Notes: generated from the letters alone by a model not told the origin. Counted from the first letter of the stretch, positions 18,705 through 28,803 are shown. The stretch: 64,000 nucleotides of DNA from Bacteroidota bacterium (GCA_020444275.1 JAHLLG010000005.1:214004-278003), one strand, 5' to 3'. Made by a program: numbers and translations.

Positions 18705-18794
18705 GCTAATTTTTGTGATTTAGTTTGTGCAAATTTATCAAAAAAATATGCAATCAAAGTGTTATTTAGATACAATAAAGTGGAACAAAAGTTT

Positions 18795-20381
18795 TTAAAA
18801 TAGGATGATTAGTTGACTTATTACTATGATTAATATTAATGCTAAGGGATATACTGTAGCATAAGCAACTTGCGGTGCATTTGTTTTTGTTAATGATTCA
18901 ATAGACGAAAGTGCTGGAGTGCTTGTCATACTTCCGGTTAATCCTCCAAGTAATCGTAGAAAGTTTAATTGGAGTATATACTTGCCTACAAATAAAGTAA
19001 TAAACATGGGGATTATTGTAATGATAACTGCCATAATAAATAAGCCTAATCCGTTAGCGCTTAAGGTTGAAATTATTTGTGATCCGGCATCGATTCCTAC
19101 GCCTGAAAGGAAAAATATCAACCCAAGTTTTCTTAAAAATTGATTAGACGGTCCGGAAATATTCCAGATTATTTTACCTGTTTTCCCAATACGACTTAAA
19201 AGTAGAGCCGATATAAGTACACCACCGGCCAAACCCAAACTAAAAGAGGTTTTTGGAGTTACCGGAATTTTGATTTGCCCAATTATTATTCCTATCAGTA
19301 TGCCAAGAACAATAGGTAAGAAATCAAGCTCATCGAGTTTGCTCTTTTCATTCCCGAAAAATGATTTTATTCTGTTCATGTTTTCTTCTGGTCCGGCAAC
19401 ATTTATTCTATCGCCAAATCTAAGTCGGCTATTAACGTTAGGAGTAATTTCTATACCACTTCTTCTGATACTGGTAATGGTAATATTCAGCATTGGAATC
19501 AACGTAAGCTGCCCAAGGGGTCTATTAATTATTTTATTATTGGTAACAATAAAATGGCGCGTACTATATTTTCTGCTAACAGGAAGTGGGTTGTGTGTTT
19601 CTTTACCTATTGCGGATTCCAGCTTTTTTAAATCGTTTAGCGTTCCTGAAGCTCTTATATAATCTCCACTTTGTAATACTGTTGATGCCTTGGGGGTAAT
19701 AATAGAGTATTTTTGATAAACTTTGGAGATATTCGTATTTGTTCTGGATCTGAGATTCAGCTCACCGATAGTTTTATTAAAAACTACCGGGTTTTCTACA
19801 ATGTAATTTTTTGAATATATCCTGGGATAATCAGCACTAATATCTTCAATATGTTTTTCTTCTTCCTCTTTAATGTTTACTCCAAATATTTTAGGAGATA
19901 AACGAGTAATAAGGATCACACCAATTACGCCAAAAGGAAAAGCAATACCAAATCCAACAGAAGGCAACATCGATTGTGTATTTTCCATGGTTATTGCCAG
20001 ACTTGATGCGCTGGTTAACGAACCCGTGAATAGCCCCACTGCCAGTAAAATATCTATATCAAATAATTCTGATAAGATAATAGTGATTAAACCACCACTC
20101 AGACTTAAAATAAATGCAAGTAATAATAACTTTTTCCCCTGTTTTTTAAACGACTCAAAGAATCCCGGGCCAGCCTGAATTCCAATGCTAAACATAAAAA
20201 ACAATAAACCTAGTTGTTGTATGATAAGTGGAATGCTAAAACCAAAGTAACCAAAAATTAAGGCCACAAAGAAAACTGCAGAAGTATCCAGCGAGATATC
20301 TCTGATTTTAACTTTTCCAAGCACTAATCCAAGCGAGGTTAGTAAGAATAATATGGCGTATTCTGATGTTAAAAAATCCAT
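18795..20381 (-). CDS. AspT/YidE-type transporter with RCK domains
   Basis: A 528-residue membrane protein of the aspartate-alanine exchanger/YidE-YbjL family. Five or so helices at residues 1-175 are followed by two cytoplasmic TrkA-C (RCK_C) domains (about 195-345; NKTIGELNLRSR and NRPLGQLTLIP are their characteristic starts). A second block of helices from about 352 repeats the first (compare GPGFFESFKKQG with GSQIISTLSANG). The membrane duplication FTGSLTSASSLA / LTGSMTSTPALS is the substrate-path signature. Substrate is unknown; most relatives outside lactic acid bacteria are uncharacterised. Monocistronic. Confidence 0.85.
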   Translation of the reverse strand: MDFLTSEYAILFLLTSLGLVLGKVKIRDISLDTSAVFFVALIFGYFGFSIPLIIQQLGLLFFMFSIGIQAGPGFFESFKKQGKKLLLLAFILSLSGGLITIILSELFDIDILLAVGLFTGSLTSASSLAITMENTQSMLPSVGFGIAFPFGVIGVILITRLSPKIFGVNIKEEEEKHIEDISADYPRIYSKNYIVENPVVFNKTIGELNLRSRTNTNISKVYQKYSIITPKASTVLQSGDYIRASGTLNDLKKLESAIGKETHNPLPVSRKYSTRHFIVTNNKIINRPLGQLTLIPMLNITITSIRRSGIEITPNVNSRLRFGDRINVAGPEENMNRIKSFFGNEKSKLDELDFLPIVLGILIGIIIGQIKIPVTPKTSFSLGLAGGVLISALLLSRIGKTGKIIWNISGPSNQFLRKLGLIFFLSGVGIDAGSQIISTLSANGLGLFIMAVIITIIPMFITLFVGKYILQLNFLRLLGGLTGSMTSTPALSSIESLTKTNAPQVAYATVYPLALILIIVISQLIILF

Positions 20382-20498
20382 TGGATAAAAATAGGAAATA
20401 TATAAATATATTTTTGTAATCGGTTGTTTTTTAAAATATGAAGCATTTTCGTAATTTTACGCCGCAAAACAAAATGTAAACACAAAACTCATTGTAAT

Positions 20499-21242
20499 AT
20501 GTCAGGTCACAGTAAATGGTCAACCATTAAAAGGAAGAAGGGAGCAGCTGATGCAAAGCGATCTAAAATGTTCTCAAAGATTGTAAAAGAAATTTCAATT
20601 GCAGTAAAGGAAGGTGGCCCCGATCCGGAAGCTAATCCAAGACTACGTTTAGCTATTAATAATGCTAAAGGTGTTAATATGCCTAAGGATAATGTTGAAC
20701 GAGCAATTAGTAAAGCTGATAAAGAAGGTGATAATCTCGAAGCAATGTCATTTGAGGGTTATGCTCCACACGGTATTGCTGTTTTTGTTGATTGTTTAAC
20801 AGACAATAAAAACAGAACGGTTAGTAATGTTAGAGCAATTTTTACAAAATATAACGGAAATCTTGGGACCAATGGTTCGCTATCATTCCTGTTTGATACC
20901 AAAGGTATTTTTACTTTTCCTGTTCCTGAGGGAATGGATTTAGAAGAATTCGAATTGGAAATGATTGATGCCGGAGCTGAAGACATTGAGGTTGAAGAAG
21001 GAATTATTACCATAACAACAGCCAAAGAAGATTTTGGAAATGTTCAAAAGAAACTGGATGCTATGGAAGTTGAGGTGGAAAATGCTGGTCTTCAGCGAAT
21101 ACCAAACGACACCAAAGCATTAGACGTTGATTCAGCACTAAGAGTATTAAAAATGATTGATGCTTTTGAAGATGATGATGATGTTCAGAATGTATATCAT
21201 AGCCTGGAGCTAACCGATGAAGTTGCCGCAGCTATGGAATAA
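20499..21242 (+). CDS. yebC: YebC/PmpR-family protein
   Basis: A 247-residue protein that begins with the nearly invariant MSGHSKWSTIKRKKGAADAKR. The family has a three-domain fold. Members have been reported both as DNA-binding regulators and, more recently, as translation factors helping ribosomes through proline stretches. The motif set PRLRLAINNAKGVNMPKDNVERAI (residues about 48-71) and GYAPHGIAVFVDCLTDNKNRT is intact. Length is typical. It has its own upstream region with A/T-rich boxes and ends at a strong terminator. Family assignment is secure; which molecular role applies here is open. Confidence 0.92.
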   Translation: MSGHSKWSTIKRKKGAADAKRSKMFSKIVKEISIAVKEGGPDPEANPRLRLAINNAKGVNMPKDNVERAISKADKEGDNLEAMSFEGYAPHGIAVFVDCLTDNKNRTVSNVRAIFTKYNGNLGTNGSLSFLFDTKGIFTFPVPEGMDLEEFELEMIDAGAEDIEVEEGIITITTAKEDFGNVQKKLDAMEVEVENAGLQRIPNDTKALDVDSALRVLKMIDAFEDDDDVQNVYHSLELTDEVAAAME

Positions 21243-21259
21243 AAATAATAACGAATTAG

Positions 21260-21297
21260 AAAAACGGTCATTTCAATTTGAAATGACCGTTTTTTAT
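21260..21297 (+). terminator. Intrinsic terminator after yebC
   Basis: AAAACGGTCATTTCAA and TTGAAATGACCGTTTT form a long perfect stem followed by TTATTTTT. Confidence 0.92.
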
Positions 21298-21356
21298 TTT
21301 TATCAGGCAGTGCTCATAATAATTTGTATTTTTATGATCTTGTAAAATTTCTGATT

Positions 21357-22847
21357 ATGAGTAAAAAATATATTCTTGCATTAGATCAGGGTACTTCCAG
21401 CTCACGCTCGTTGCTGTTTAATTCAAAAGCAGAAGTTGTTGACTGGCAACAGGAAGAGTTTCATCAGTACTACCCCAAAGCGGGTTGGGTTGAACATGAA
21501 CCAATGGAAATTTGGGATTCGCAGATTAGTACTGCTAAAAAGCTTATTGAAAAAGCTAAGGTTGATGTTGGAGAAATTGCCGGAATAGGAATTGCTAATC
21601 AGCGTGAAACAATTGTAGTATGGGATAAAACCACAGGCGAACCGGTTTACAGGGCAATTGTTTGGCAAGATAAAAGAACAGCAGATTTATGTAAGAAGCT
21701 GCAGAAAGACGGATGGAATGAGTATATCAAGAAAAATACAGGATTAGTGATCGATTCATACTTTTCTGCTACAAAGATACATTGGATTTTAAATGTTGTA
21801 CCAGGAATAAAGGAGCAGGCAAAAAAAGGTGAAATCCTTGTTGGAACAATTGATACCTGGTTAATATGGAAATTGTCTGGTGGTAAACTGCATATTACAG
21901 ACTATTCCAATGCCTCCAGAACAATGCTTTTTAATATTCGCGATCTGCAGTGGGATCAAAAGTTGCTGGAACTTTTCGATATACCTGAACATATTCTTCC
22001 TCAGGTAAAACCATCATCAGAAATTTATGGATATACGGATAAATCAATATTTGGAACTGAAATTCCTATTGCCGGAATAGCTGGAGATCAGCAGGCTGCA
22101 CTATTTGGCCAGGCTTGTATTGAAAAAGGAATGGCCAAAAACACGTATGGTACAGGTTGCTTTATGCTGATGAATACCGGCGAAAAAATAATCGATTCAA
22201 AATCCGGATTGGTTACAACAATAGCCTGGGGTATTAACGGAAAAATTTACTATGCATTAGAAGGAAGCGTATTTATAGCAGGTGCTGCTATACAATGGCT
22301 TCGCGATGCGCTTAAATTAATTAAAAATGCTGCTGAAACAGAAAAAATTGCAGAGTCTTTAGAAGATACAGAAGAGGTTTACGTTGTTCCTGCATTTTCA
22401 GGATTAGGTGCTCCATATTGGGATATGTATGCCCGGGGTGCAATTCTTGGCCTGACACAAGGGGTTACTGACAAGCATATTGTGCGTTCCACCCTGGAAT
22501 CACTTGCATATCAAACAATGGATGTTTTGAAAGTGATGGAAAAAGATTCGGGCATTGAATTAAAGACATTAAATGTTGATGGCGGAGCGTGTGCAAATAA
22601 TTTTTTGATGCAGTTTCAGGCAGATATTCTGGATGTAAAAGTTGATAGACCGGAGAATATTGAAACAACAGCACTGGGTGCTGCATATTTGGCTGGTTTA
22701 GCTGCTAACATGTGGACCATGAGCGAAATCATAGAGAAACGTAAGATAGAAAGATCGTTTAAACCTTCAATGAAAAAGGACTTACGTCTTAAATTATATT
22801 CCGGTTGGATAAAGGCTGTTGAAAAAGCAAAGGGCTGGCAGCAATAA
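21357..22847 (+). CDS. glpK: Glycerol kinase
   Basis: A 496-residue FGGY-family kinase that phosphorylates glycerol to sn-glycerol 3-phosphate. I chose the ATG at 21357, which starts [17 protein letters not shown]. An in-frame ATG at 21324 would add 11 residues before the conserved phosphate-binding strand and lies just past the yebC terminator. Visible landmarks are the N-terminal DQGTSSSRS loop, [22 protein letters not shown] (glycerol-binding Arg-Glu), [10 protein letters not shown] and the second FGGY signature near [17 protein letters not shown]. No glpF or glpD is adjacent. The next gene follows after 39 bases and may be read through. Confidence 0.96.
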   Translation: MSKKYILALDQGTSSSRSLLFNSKAEVVDWQQEEFHQYYPKAGWVEHEPMEIWDSQISTAKKLIEKAKVDVGEIAGIGIANQRETIVVWDKTTGEPVYRAIVWQDKRTADLCKKLQKDGWNEYIKKNTGLVIDSYFSATKIHWILNVVPGIKEQAKKGEILVGTIDTWLIWKLSGGKLHITDYSNASRTMLFNIRDLQWDQKLLELFDIPEHILPQVKPSSEIYGYTDKSIFGTEIPIAGIAGDQQAALFGQACIEKGMAKNTYGTGCFMLMNTGEKIIDSKSGLVTTIAWGINGKIYYALEGSVFIAGAAIQWLRDALKLIKNAAETEKIAESLEDTEEVYVVPAFSGLGAPYWDMYARGAILGLTQGVTDKHIVRSTLESLAYQTMDVLKVMEKDSGIELKTLNVDGGACANNFLMQFQADILDVKVDRPENIETTALGAAYLAGLAANMWTMSEIIEKRKIERSFKPSMKKDLRLKLYSGWIKAVEKAKGWQQ

Positions 22848-22886
22848 TAACAAAGAAAACGAGTTGTTTATAAGAAATAAATAAGA

Positions 22887-23345
22887 ATGATGATGAAAAT
22901 AAAAAATATACTGCTACTGATTCTATCTACTATAATTCTGAGTAGTTGTGGTGCCTATAAAATGGTTAATATCGGTGATGTGGAGAAGGTGGATTTTAAA
23001 GGAATGGTCAATAATAAAATCAGTTTGGAATTGCAGGTTCCGGTTTCAAATCCCAATGGATATAAACTCAAAATTAAATCGATGGATCTGGACGTCACTA
23101 TTAATGGTAATTATATAGGAAAAATGAAAATTGCAAATCAAATTATAATTCCTGCAAAATCGAGTGAAATTCAAGTATTTCCCGTTGATATTTATGTAAA
23201 AAATGTGTTAGCAGGAATGAGCTCTTTATATAAAATCAGAAATGCCAGTAGTTTTGAAATGGAAATAGATGGCACCATAAAAGTTAAGGCTCTTTTAAGA
23301 GGAAAAATCATACAAGTTAAAGAAAAACAACAAGTTAGAATTTAA
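22887..23345 (+). CDS. LEA type 2-family lipoprotein
   Basis: A 152-residue lipoprotein. Its signal peptide ends in lipobox LSSC with Cys21 as the first mature residue. The mature part has the alternating pattern of the LEA14-like domain (LELQVPVSNPNGYKLKIKSMDLDV), a beta sandwich found in many Bacteroidota envelope lipoproteins. The PVSNPNGY turn is the best marker. The exact role is unknown; it probably sits on the periplasmic face of a membrane. It follows glpK by 39 bases with no clear promoter between, so cotranscription is possible but a functional link is not obvious. Confidence 0.75.
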   Translation: MMMKIKNILLLILSTIILSSCGAYKMVNIGDVEKVDFKGMVNNKISLELQVPVSNPNGYKLKIKSMDLDVTINGNYIGKMKIANQIIIPAKSSEIQVFPVDIYVKNVLAGMSSLYKIRNASSFEMEIDGTIKVKALLRGKIIQVKEKQQVRI

Positions 23346-23378
23346 ATTAATGTAGTTTAATAAATACGTAAACTGTAG

Positions 23379-23407
23379 TTGATTCTTTAAAAAAAACATT
23401 AATTTTG
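23379..23407 (+). promoter_or_regulatory. Bacteroidota-type promoter for SPOR gene
   Basis: TTG at 23379-23381 and TAATTTTG (23400-23407, fits TAnnTTTG) are separated by 18 bases, 20 bases before the ATG. Confidence 0.55.
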
Positions 23408-23426
23408 CATCGTCAATACGAAAGTC

Positions 23427-23900
23427 ATGATAAAATTTAAATCTGTCATTTGCTTATTAATGGTTGTAATTCTAAGCTATCCAGTGCTTGCACAGATAGA
23501 AAACGAGAAGTCTGCAACGAATGATATTTTCTCTATACTTCAACAGGAAGAGCAAGGGCAGGGCAACGTTGTGATATTTCAGGATATGAGAGTAAATGAA
23601 CTAGTTTACAATCATGTTGAGCAAAATAAACGAAAAGGGGTATCCGGTTACAGAATAAGGATTTATGCAAACCTGGGTAGTAACGCGCGCAGCCAATCAC
23701 AGGAAACAAAAGCAAAATTCTATGAATTATTTCCGGATATTGAAATACACCGCGAGTATGTAAGTCCATACTATAGAGTTTTGGTTGGCGATTACCGATC
23801 AAAAGTCGATGCACTTAAAGATTTTAATCAAATAAAGAAATATTTCCCTTCGGCTTTTATAGTGCCAGATGAAATAGATTATCCCGAACTGGAAGAATAA
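23427..23900 (+). CDS. SPOR-domain envelope protein
   Basis: A 157-residue secreted protein with a Sec signal peptide (residues 1-22, ending VLAQ). The C-terminal SPOR domain runs from about residue 72 (GVSGYRIRIYANLGSNARSQ ... YRVLVGDYRSKVDALKDF). SPOR domains bind peptidoglycan strands stripped of peptide stems and often sit at division sites. The short N-terminal region (24-70) is mostly helical. It has its own promoter and is followed closely by a small open frame and the PurF-like gene. Which cell wall enzyme it helps is unknown. Confidence 0.85.
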   Translation: MIKFKSVICLLMVVILSYPVLAQIENEKSATNDIFSILQQEEQGQGNVVIFQDMRVNELVYNHVEQNKRKGVSGYRIRIYANLGSNARSQSQETKAKFYELFPDIEIHREYVSPYYRVLVGDYRSKVDALKDFNQIKKYFPSAFIVPDEIDYPELEE

Positions 23901-23906
23901 AAAAAT

Positions 23907-24116
23907 ATGCCACGCAAAAAGGATACTGGTAAGTTATTAAAAGAAAAATCAAAAGTAACACATACTGTTATCCAACCCTCGGCAAAATACATAAGCAGTC
24001 TGTTCAAATCAGAATTTAAATTTAATTGGTATAAAAAGTGGCATGTTATTTTTAACAATGCTATCTTGAATGCGTTTAACAACAAGAGTTTACAACTTAT
24101 ATTTATACAAGAATGA
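23907..24116 (+). CDS. Small basic open frame, doubtful gene
   Basis: A 69-codon frame beginning MPRKKDTGKLLKEKSK. It starts 6 bases after the SPOR gene and ends in a TGA that overlaps the ATG of the PurF-like gene (ATGA). The overlap and the codon use of its first half favour a real gene. Against it are the lack of a good ribosome binding site, no recognisable domain, and the need to find a promoter for the next gene in the same 212 bases. No function can be proposed. Confidence 0.3.
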   Translation: MPRKKDTGKLLKEKSKVTHTVIQPSAKYISSLFKSEFKFNWYKKWHVIFNNAILNAFNNKSLQLIFIQE

Positions 24117-26014
24117 GCGATCAAATTAAACATGAATGTGGAATAGCTTTAATACGATTATTAAAACCATTAGAGTATTACCAGGCGAAGTATGGATCAT
24201 GGATGTATGGTTTGCATAAACTATATTTATTAATGGAGAAACAACATAACCGTGGCCAGGATGGCGCGGGTCTGGCGACACTAAAATTTGATTTAGCTCC
24301 AGGTAATAAATATATTCATCGGTTTAGGTCAAATGGCGAGGCACCTATTAAAGAGGTCTTTGCGGAAGTTAATGGGTACCATACAGCCATTGAAGAGAAA
24401 AATCCTGATTTGCTAAATGATCCGATTTGGGCAAGAGAAAATTTGCCATCAGCAGCAGATATTTATCTGGGGCATTTAAGATATGGAACATTTGGAGGAG
24501 ATAATGTTGAATACGTTCAGCCATTAATGCGCGAAAATAACTGGAAATCGAGAAACCTGATGTTGGCCGGGAATTTTAATATGACCAACGTTGATGAGTT
24601 ATTTAAAGTATTGATCGATTTAGGGCAGCATCCAAAGGAATATTCCGATACGGTTACAGTTCTGGAAAAATTGGGGCACTTTTTAGATGAGGAAAATCAA
24701 ATGCTTTTCCGACAGCATAAAAATGATGGTTTTTCGAATAAAGAAATTTCAGATTTAATTGCCAAAGATTTAGATATCAGAAAAATTCTTCACGAAGCAA
24801 GTAAGGATTGGGATGGAGGATACGCTATAGCTGGTGTAATTGGTCATGGCGATGCTTTTGTAACTCGCGATCCGAACGGAATACGTCCTGCATTTTATTA
24901 TAAAGATGACGAAATTGTTGTTGTTGCATCAGAAAGAGCGGTAATACAAACCGTAATGAATGTCGAAACGGACTCTGTTCAGGAGGTAAAACCCGGCGAA
25001 GCACTTATCATTAAAAAAGATGGTACGGTAAATTCAGAGGAAATTCGTATACCACAAAAAAGAACATCTTGTTCATTTGAACGAATCTATTTTTCCCGTG
25101 GTAGCGACAAACATATTTACCAGGAAAGAAAGCAGTTAGGCCGATTGCTTGTTCCGCAAATCATGAAAGCCATAGATCATGACATTGAAAATACGGTTTT
25201 CTCTTTTATTCCAAACACTTCGGAAACGGCCTTTTATGGAATGGTTGATGAGTTGAAGAATTATTTGCTCCAAGAGCAGAAGAAAGAATTATTAGCTGCT
25301 GGCCAAAACCTTGATGCAAAGGTTATTGATAAAATTATGGCTAAAAAAATCAGGGTGGAGAAGATAGCTATTAAGGATATTAAACTAAGAACATTTATTG
25401 CTCAGGATAAAGGCCGAAAAGATATGGTTGGCCACGTTTATGATATTACCTATGGAACGGTAAAGGAAGGTGTTGATAATCTTGTAATTATAGACGATTC
25501 AATAGTTCGAGGTACAACATTAAAAGAGAGTATTTTAAGAATTCTTGATCGATTAAAACCGAAGAAGATTATTGTGGTTTCTTCATCACCTCAGATTCGA
25601 TATCCCGATTGTTATGGTATTGATATGGCTAAACTGGGCGATTTTGTAGCGTTCAAAGCAGCAATAGAGCTATTAAAAGACAAAGGCAAAGAGTCTGTTA
25701 TTAACGATGTATACAAAAAATCCAAAGCACAGGAAAATTTACCAAAAGAACAGATCGTAAATTATGTAAAAGAGATTTACAAACAGTTTACTCCAGAGGA
25801 AATATCTGCAAAAATATCAACACTGCTAAAATCGAAAGAGGTAAATGCCGACGTGGAAATTGTTTTTCAAACCATTGAAAATCTGCATGCAGCATGTCCA
25901 AACGATACCGGTGACTGGTACTTTACAGGGAAATATCCTACTCCGGGGGGAAATAAGGTCGTTAATAAATCATTTATTAATTTTATCGAAGGTAAAAATC
26001 AAAGAGCTTACTAA
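24113..26014 (+). CDS. PurF-like amidophosphoribosyltransferase, enlarged form
   Basis: A 633-residue class II glutamine amidotransferase fused to a PRPP-binding phosphoribosyltransferase domain. The nucleophile is Cys9 after a short propeptide (MSDQIKHECGIA), which is presumably removed. QHNRGQDGAGLA (44-55) is the usual glutamine-site motif. The PRPP loop is VIIDDSIVRGTT (458-469). It is about 130 residues longer than standard PurF, with insertions near residues 60-115 and in the C-terminal half. The oxyanion-hole motif NG reads NF (Asn154-Phe155), and RYGT replaces RYST. Bacteroidota usually carry this form beside a normal PurF, so it may have another substrate or role. Confidence 0.8.
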   Translation: MSDQIKHECGIALIRLLKPLEYYQAKYGSWMYGLHKLYLLMEKQHNRGQDGAGLATLKFDLAPGNKYIHRFRSNGEAPIKEVFAEVNGYHTAIEEKNPDLLNDPIWARENLPSAADIYLGHLRYGTFGGDNVEYVQPLMRENNWKSRNLMLAGNFNMTNVDELFKVLIDLGQHPKEYSDTVTVLEKLGHFLDEENQMLFRQHKNDGFSNKEISDLIAKDLDIRKILHEASKDWDGGYAIAGVIGHGDAFVTRDPNGIRPAFYYKDDEIVVVASERAVIQTVMNVETDSVQEVKPGEALIIKKDGTVNSEEIRIPQKRTSCSFERIYFSRGSDKHIYQERKQLGRLLVPQIMKAIDHDIENTVFSFIPNTSETAFYGMVDELKNYLLQEQKKELLAAGQNLDAKVIDKIMAKKIRVEKIAIKDIKLRTFIAQDKGRKDMVGHVYDITYGTVKEGVDNLVIIDDSIVRGTTLKESILRILDRLKPKKIIVVSSSPQIRYPDCYGIDMAKLGDFVAFKAAIELLKDKGKESVINDVYKKSKAQENLPKEQIVNYVKEIYKQFTPEEISAKISTLLKSKEVNADVEIVFQTIENLHAACPNDTGDWYFTGKYPTPGGNKVVNKSFINFIEGKNQRAY

Positions 26015-26031
26015 AAGTTTTTCGATCATAT

Positions 26032-26070
26032 ACTAAACTTCCGAAGTTTTCGAAGCTTCGGAAGTTTAGT
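26032..26070. repeat. Perfect 15-bp inverted repeat, possible terminator
   Basis: ACTAAACTTCCGAAG and CTTCGGAAGTTTAGT flank a 9-base loop, followed by CTTTAAAA. It lies 18 bases past the PurF-like gene. The lack of a T run makes it a weak terminator; a second hairpin at 41333-41365 shares the GTCTTTAAAA or TCTTTAAAA tail. Confidence 0.7.
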
Positions 26071-26108
26071 CTTTAAAATTAGCTAGTATAAGTTCTTTTT
26101 ACATGTAT

Positions 26109-28514
26109 TTATTCATCGCGCAGTACATCAGCCGGATTAGTATTTGCTGCCCTAAAGGCATGAAAACTGATTGTTCCCAGGGCTAATACAAGTGTAATAA
26201 ATGCCGCAGTAATAAAAATATAGGGTGAAAGGTTTGTTCTGTAAGCAAAATTCTGAAGCCATTTGTTCATTGCAACGTATGCTAATGGCCATGCAATTGC
26301 GTTGGCTATTAAAATCCAAAGTAAGTACTGAGAAACAAAATTTTTAACAACCAGTACAGAGCTGCTTCCCATCACTTTTCTAATACTAATCTCTTTTTTC
26401 TTTTGTTCAGCCATAAATGCTGATAATCCGTATAATCCCAGACAAGCAAGTAGAATGATCAATATGGAAAAGTAGCCAAAAATGGTCTGCATTTTTTCTT
26501 CTCTCTGATATTGAGTGTTAAACTGTTCATCTAAAAATCTGTAAATATAGGGGTGGTTGCTATCAAATTGCTTCCAGGTTTTTTCAATCGATTTTAACGT
26601 GCCCGAAATATCAGATCCTTTAATTTTTATTGCTAAATAACGTGCAGATTCAGGAGTATATAAAAAGACTAAGGGTTCAACTGAATTGTGAAGAGAAGCA
26701 TAATTAAAATTTGAGGTTATTCCAACAATTTGTCCGTCAACACCCAGGCCGCATGCAAGTTTCTGACCAATAGGATTTTGACCAAAAACCTTTTTTGCTG
26801 CCTCATTAATTACAAAGGCTGATTCAGGATCACTTGGAAAATCTTTGGAGAAGAACCTGCCATCTTGCATCTTTATATCAAGAATATTCATAAAATTATC
26901 ATCAACACGGTAATAATTAACCATTTCCTGTCGATATTTTCCATTTTCATCAATGTAAAAGGTTAGTCTTCCATGGTTAAATCCGGGAAAGTCGTTACTT
27001 ATCGCGGCATCAATTACATTAGGTATTTTCTCCATCTCCGATTGAATAACCTGCAGTTGTTGCTGCAATTCCGTTCCTGGTGGTATTTCAATGATAGCAA
27101 GCCTGTCTTTATCAAAACCAAGATTTTGCTTCTGCATGAAACGCATTTGTTTAAAAACAACCAGCGTTGCTATAATCATTGCGGTGGTTACCATAAATTG
27201 AAAAATAACTAAAACTTTTCTGTAATTTATCGATTTTGTTTTTCCCTGTTTTGAAAAGAAATTATGACCTAAAATTGATAATGCTTCATGTTTTGAAAGT
27301 ACCAGTGCAGGAAACAACCCGCTTATTATCCCAATTAAAACGGTAACTGCAAGTGCAATGCCAATATTTGATAAGGAAGAAGCATTCTTGAATAAGGAAA
27401 GGCTTTTACCAGTAAGATTATTAAAAACAGGCAGGAATAATTCTGTAATTAAACATGCTATGATAAGCGCCATAATACTTATAATAATTGCTTCTCCATT
27501 AAATTGTAGGATGAGCTGTTTTCTTTGCGCTCCCATAATCTTACGAATGCCGACCTCGTTGGCTCTTTTAGACGATTTTGCAGTGGCCAGGTTAATATAA
27601 TTTATGCTTACTATCAATAATATAAATAGTGCTACATAACCGAAAATATAGAGATATTTTTTATCTGCATTGCTCGATATGTCGTAATCATATTGTGTTA
27701 GAAAATGAATTTCTTCTAAGGGCTCCAATTTAAAATCTATAATATAGGTTAATTCATGATGCTCTAACCAGGGTTGTATTGTTTCATGGTGCCAATCCTT
27801 TAATTTGGATTTAAAATTTTGAAAGGATTTTTCGTTGTTAAATTTAAGATAAGTATAGTATCCTAACAAAGTCCAGTCGCCATTTAACCTTTCCCGGTAA
27901 TCTTCTGGGAACATCAGGGTTGATCTTAAAATATTTGGTTCAAGGTGCGATTCATATTTATGAGAATTGATTACTCCTGAAATTGTATATGGTTGATCAT
28001 TGATTTTAAGAACTTTTCCCAAGGCAGATTCATTTCCGAAGAATTTTTTTGCAGTTTCTAAAGAAAGGACAATATTATTTGGATCGTTTAAAGCAACGTT
28101 CTGATTACCTTCAATAAAATCGTAATTAAATATTTTAAAGAAATTGGTATCTGCAAATTGTACATTATTGATATTAAAGATTTTATCCTCGTACTTAATT
28201 GTGGTATAATCCCTTGATCTTCTTATTCTTGTTGCCATATTTACTTCCGGAAAGTAATCCTGTAACGAAGGAGCAAGAGGGAAAGGAGATAAAGCATAAT
28301 CGGCTGCACGTTTTCCGTAATCTACCGATTCAGATATTCTATAAATCTTATCGGAATCATTCCAGTGTTTATCATACCGAAGTTCACTTTTGATATATAA
28401 AAAAATTACAAGAAAAGAGGCTATACCTAAAGTTAATCCAAAAATATTGATAATAGATGATAGTTTTTGTCTTTTTATATTTCTGATTGCAGTTATGATG
28501 TAACTTTTTAACAT
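26109..28514 (-). CDS. MacB/FtsX-type ABC transporter permease, orphan
   Basis: An 801-residue inner membrane protein with the same plan as the permease at 11656: N-terminal helix after MLKSYIITAIRNIKRQK, a MacB-like periplasmic domain, a first FtsX block with NEVGIRKIMGAQRKQL, a second periplasmic domain and a second FtsX block with KKEISIRKVMGSSSVLV, ending in NPADVLRDE. No ATPase domain or gene is nearby. Unlike the other two copies in the window it has no sigma-54 regulator beside it, and I see no -24/-12 element in the 463 bases upstream. Substrate unknown. Related proteins in Bacteroidota often occur in many copies. Confidence 0.88.
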   Translation of the reverse strand: MLKSYIITAIRNIKRQKLSSIINIFGLTLGIASFLVIFLYIKSELRYDKHWNDSDKIYRISESVDYGKRAADYALSPFPLAPSLQDYFPEVNMATRIRRSRDYTTIKYEDKIFNINNVQFADTNFFKIFNYDFIEGNQNVALNDPNNIVLSLETAKKFFGNESALGKVLKINDQPYTISGVINSHKYESHLEPNILRSTLMFPEDYRERLNGDWTLLGYYTYLKFNNEKSFQNFKSKLKDWHHETIQPWLEHHELTYIIDFKLEPLEEIHFLTQYDYDISSNADKKYLYIFGYVALFILLIVSINYINLATAKSSKRANEVGIRKIMGAQRKQLILQFNGEAIIISIMALIIACLITELFLPVFNNLTGKSLSLFKNASSLSNIGIALAVTVLIGIISGLFPALVLSKHEALSILGHNFFSKQGKTKSINYRKVLVIFQFMVTTAMIIATLVVFKQMRFMQKQNLGFDKDRLAIIEIPPGTELQQQLQVIQSEMEKIPNVIDAAISNDFPGFNHGRLTFYIDENGKYRQEMVNYYRVDDNFMNILDIKMQDGRFFSKDFPSDPESAFVINEAAKKVFGQNPIGQKLACGLGVDGQIVGITSNFNYASLHNSVEPLVFLYTPESARYLAIKIKGSDISGTLKSIEKTWKQFDSNHPYIYRFLDEQFNTQYQREEKMQTIFGYFSILIILLACLGLYGLSAFMAEQKKKEISIRKVMGSSSVLVVKNFVSQYLLWILIANAIAWPLAYVAMNKWLQNFAYRTNLSPYIFITAAFITLVLALGTISFHAFRAANTNPADVLRDE

Positions 28515-28803
28515 GCTATTGGTTCTTTAAAAATTAATTAGTAAAAATTATGTACAAGGATTATTCAGATTAATAAATAGTGCTAATTTATTGAATACAT
28601 TCTTGCTTGCTTTATTTCTTCTTATCTCTGGATTTCCTAATTAAGATTTATTTTTTTTATTAAGGTTTAATTTCATGATAAAAAAAGACAATAGACTATC
28701 ATCAATAAGAATTATTCTTAAAGTAATGGAGTAGAGTTAATGACCAAGAAGTTAGAAGTGGATTAAACCATTGGCGAGTTTGTATGATCCTGATTAGCAA
28801 TAA

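Noticed and set aside
21324-21356. Longer N terminus for glycerol kinase
   Set aside because: The family begins close before the DQGTSSS loop; the added residues are not conserved and run into the terminator of yebC.
28515-28803. Sigma-54 promoter upstream of the permease at 26109
   Set aside because: No TGG-N10-GC pattern with correct spacing facing the gene was found.
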